Shown here one piece after another: positions 62,533-64,000 of a stretch of DNA of 64,000 bases (positions are counted from its first letter, which is position 1; each line of letters starts with the position of its first letter). The notes beneath the pieces are model-generated. The model was not told where the DNA came from and did not search any database. It saw only the letters and a program-made list of their open reading frames with translations. A program made the translations under genes and the position numbers. This DNA comes from Bacteroidota bacterium. GTDB lineage: Bacteria > Bacteroidota > Bacteroidia > NS11-12g > UBA955. The DNA is taken from contig JAUXOK010000028.1 in assembly GCA_030682255.1 (NCBI GenBank), positions 186,001-250,000 of the forward strand, given 5' to 3'.

Positions 62533-63569
62533 TCTTTTTTTAATTCTTTAATAATGTTTTCTAATGCTCTAACTCTTTTTTCTAATTCAGGTAAATTTCT
62601 TTGTAAAACCTGACTTTTGAAAGCCTCTTTGACTGGCATAGCTGGAGACCCAATAAATTGTTGATTGGGTTCTTTGATTGATTTTGGCACCCCAGTTTGT
62701 CCTCCTATTTGAGTTCCATCTGCTATGGTGATATGACCAACAATACCAACTTGTGCGCCAATTACACATTGTTTGCCCACTTTCGTGCTTCCTGCAACAC
62801 CGCTTAAACCTGCAATAACTGTATTTTCTCCTACTTCAGCATTGTGAGCAATTTGAACCATGTTATCTAATTTAACTCCTTTTCTTAAAATGGTACTACC
62901 CATAGTTGCTCTGTCTATGCAACAATTCGCTCCAGTTTCAACATGGTCTTCTATAATGACATTTCCTATTTGTGGTATTTTGGCATAAGTACCGTCTGGT
63001 GTTGGAGCAAAACCAAATCCATCCGAACCAATTGCAGTGCCTGCATGAATGATACAATGATTGCCTACAATACATTCTGCATATAATTTTACGCCCGAAT
63101 AAAACAAGGTTTTATTACCAACTTTGGCGTTTTTACCAATGTATACATGTGGGTATAATTGAACACCATCTCCAATTAAAGCACCCTCTTCGATTACAAC
63201 ATAAGGACCAATGTATACATTTTCTCCAATTTTAGCAGAAGCGTGAATAATTGCTGTTTCATGAATCCCGACCCTATTGGTGTGTGGATTAAAATATTGA
63301 TTCAATACCATGCAGAAAGCATAATATGGCATTGGATGCTTAATAACTGTGACAGAAAGTGGTTTTTCAATTACAAAATCAGATGGAATAATTACTAACG
63401 AAGCTTTAGTCTCGTATAGAAAGTTGGCATATTTAGGATTGGCTAAAAATGTCACATCACCAGTCTGCGAACCTTCTATTTTACCTGGTTTTAATATCAC
63501 AACAGACGCATCGCCTTCAATGACACCTCCAACTAATTGTGCTATTTCATCTGCTTTAATTTGCGTCAT
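62529..63569 (-). CDS. lpxD: UDP-3-O-acylglucosamine N-acyltransferase LpxD
   Basis: A 346-residue hexapeptide-repeat acyltransferase. The N-terminal uridine-binding domain includes VTFLANPKYANFLYETKASL; the repeat barrel contains IGSDGFGFAPTPDGTYAKIPQ and the catalytic His region MVQIAHNAEVGENTVIAG. The C-terminus is a short coiled coil (LPELEKRVRALENIIKEL). It is third in lipid A synthesis and starts the lpx block. Confidence 0.96.
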   Translation of the reverse strand: MTQIKADEIAQLVGGVIEGDASVVILKPGKIEGSQTGDVTFLANPKYANFLYETKASLVIIPSDFVIEKPLSVTVIKHPMPYYAFCMVLNQYFNPHTNRVGIHETAIIHASAKIGENVYIGPYVVIEEGALIGDGVQLYPHVYIGKNAKVGNKTLFYSGVKLYAECIVGNHCIIHAGTAIGSDGFGFAPTPDGTYAKIPQIGNVIIEDHVETGANCCIDRATMGSTILRKGVKLDNMVQIAHNAEVGENTVIAGLSGVAGSTKVGKQCVIGAQVGIVGHITIADGTQIGGQTGVPKSIKEPNQQFIGSPAMPVKEAFKSQVLQRNLPELEKRVRALENIIKELKKE

Positions 63570-63590
63570 AAAACGGTGCGAAGATACAAT

Positions 63591-64000
63591 TTAACGATAA
63601 AAGCATAAATAATATTTTTTGACAGTTGTTTTAAATGCTTTAAGATTGTAATTATCACTTGCTTCTGCTACATCCAAAACTTGATTGTCCTTTTTTAAAA
63701 TCTTAATGCTATTAATTTGATCGACTAAATAAGCATCATTTTTCAACATGCCATTATTTAAAAAATAGGACATATCATCCGATTCAATTTTAAACTTCTT
63801 TTTCATTGCTTTTTGACATTCTAAAATATAGTCACTTGTAAAGGGTTTAGGAGAAAGTTCTACCTTTGGTAAATTCCTATTGATGAAATTTTTAGATAAT
63901 TGACTCAATACTTTATCCTGACTTAATTGCCAATCTTTAATGGCGCAAATAATATCGGCATCGTCTAAATTAATAAAATGCTGAATTGACATCTCATCAT
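63591..64000 (-). CDS. HD-superfamily phosphohydrolase, C-terminal part (partial)
   Basis: The C-terminal part of a gene that continues past the window edge: the frame is open to 64000 upstream of an internal ATG at 63992 (codons for Asp-Glu precede it). The sequence MSIQHFINLDDADIICAIKD is the conserved region C-terminal to the HD domain in Bacteroidota HD phosphohydrolases, genes often next to lpxD. The HD catalytic motif itself lies outside the window. Confidence 0.75.
   Translation of the reverse strand, partial: DEMSIQHFINLDDADIICAIKDWQLSQDKVLSQLSKNFINRNLPKVELSPKPFTSDYILECQKAMKKKFKIESDDMSYFLNNGMLKNDAYLVDQINSIKILKKDNQVLDVAEASDNYNLKAFKTTVKKYYLCFYR

Overview
This window is a low-GC, AT-rich stretch of a Bacteroidota (Bacteroidetes) chromosome. 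The evidence is a lipoprotein-type TamA homologue (TamL), type IX secretion C-terminal tails on two secreted proteins, an HU-CCDC81 protein, a fused lpxC-fabZ gene, a transketolase split into two genes, few recognisable Shine-Dalgarno sites, and many TAnnTTTG boxes (the Bacteroidota -7 promoter element) ahead of genes. Genus and species cannot be fixed from the sequence alone. An oxygen-dependent HemF and a c-type cytochrome protein fit an aerobe.

Positions 1-12.4 kb form a defence island. A minus-strand gene encodes a membrane-anchored NACHT NTPase with a leucine-rich-repeat tail. Next comes a plus-strand type I restriction-modification locus whose core genes hsdR, hsdS and hsdM are separated by two other two-gene modules. 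The gap between hsdR and hsdS holds a SatD-family gene plus a DUF3307 membrane-protein gene, preceded by three 29-base tandem repeats. The gap between hsdS and hsdM holds an AAA ATPase plus an HNH nuclease resembling Septu PtuA/PtuB. The inserted genes are visibly more AT-rich than hsdR and hsdM. The SatD protein carries motifs resembling class III nucleotide cyclases, so with its membrane partner it could be a Pycsar-like signalling pair; this is the most novel possibility in the window and is inference.

Positions 12.4-40.5 kb are mostly core genome. They hold a secreted small protein; a seven-repeat FG-GAP-like secreted protein; an HU-CCDC81 membrane protein; an ExbB/ExbD/TonB-like set; folC; rnhA; a fatty acid hydroxylase; kbl; ftsH; a TlpA-like thioredoxin; valS; trmH with divergent tamL; a WG-repeat protein; a redoxin overlapping a cytochrome/copper-monooxygenase-like gene; rseP; hscB; the split transketolase with a von Willebrand A gene between its halves; and a nitrilase/aminotransferase pair. 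A tRNA-Arg(ACG) with promoter and terminator follows at 40.6 kb.

Positions 40.8-50.2 kb carry a decayed pseudogene and a nine-gene minus-strand heme operon (hemA-C-D-E-F-B-L-H-J) covering every step from glutamyl-tRNA to protoheme. Positions 50.5-64 kb hold an enoyl-CoA hydratase, an M43 metalloprotease with a type IX tail, two GT-C-like membrane proteins, a PAP2 phosphatase, an LptF/LptG permease, a START-like protein, an ABC ATPase, and the lipid A block lpxA, lpxC-fabZ and lpxD, ending in an HD phosphohydrolase gene cut by the window edge.
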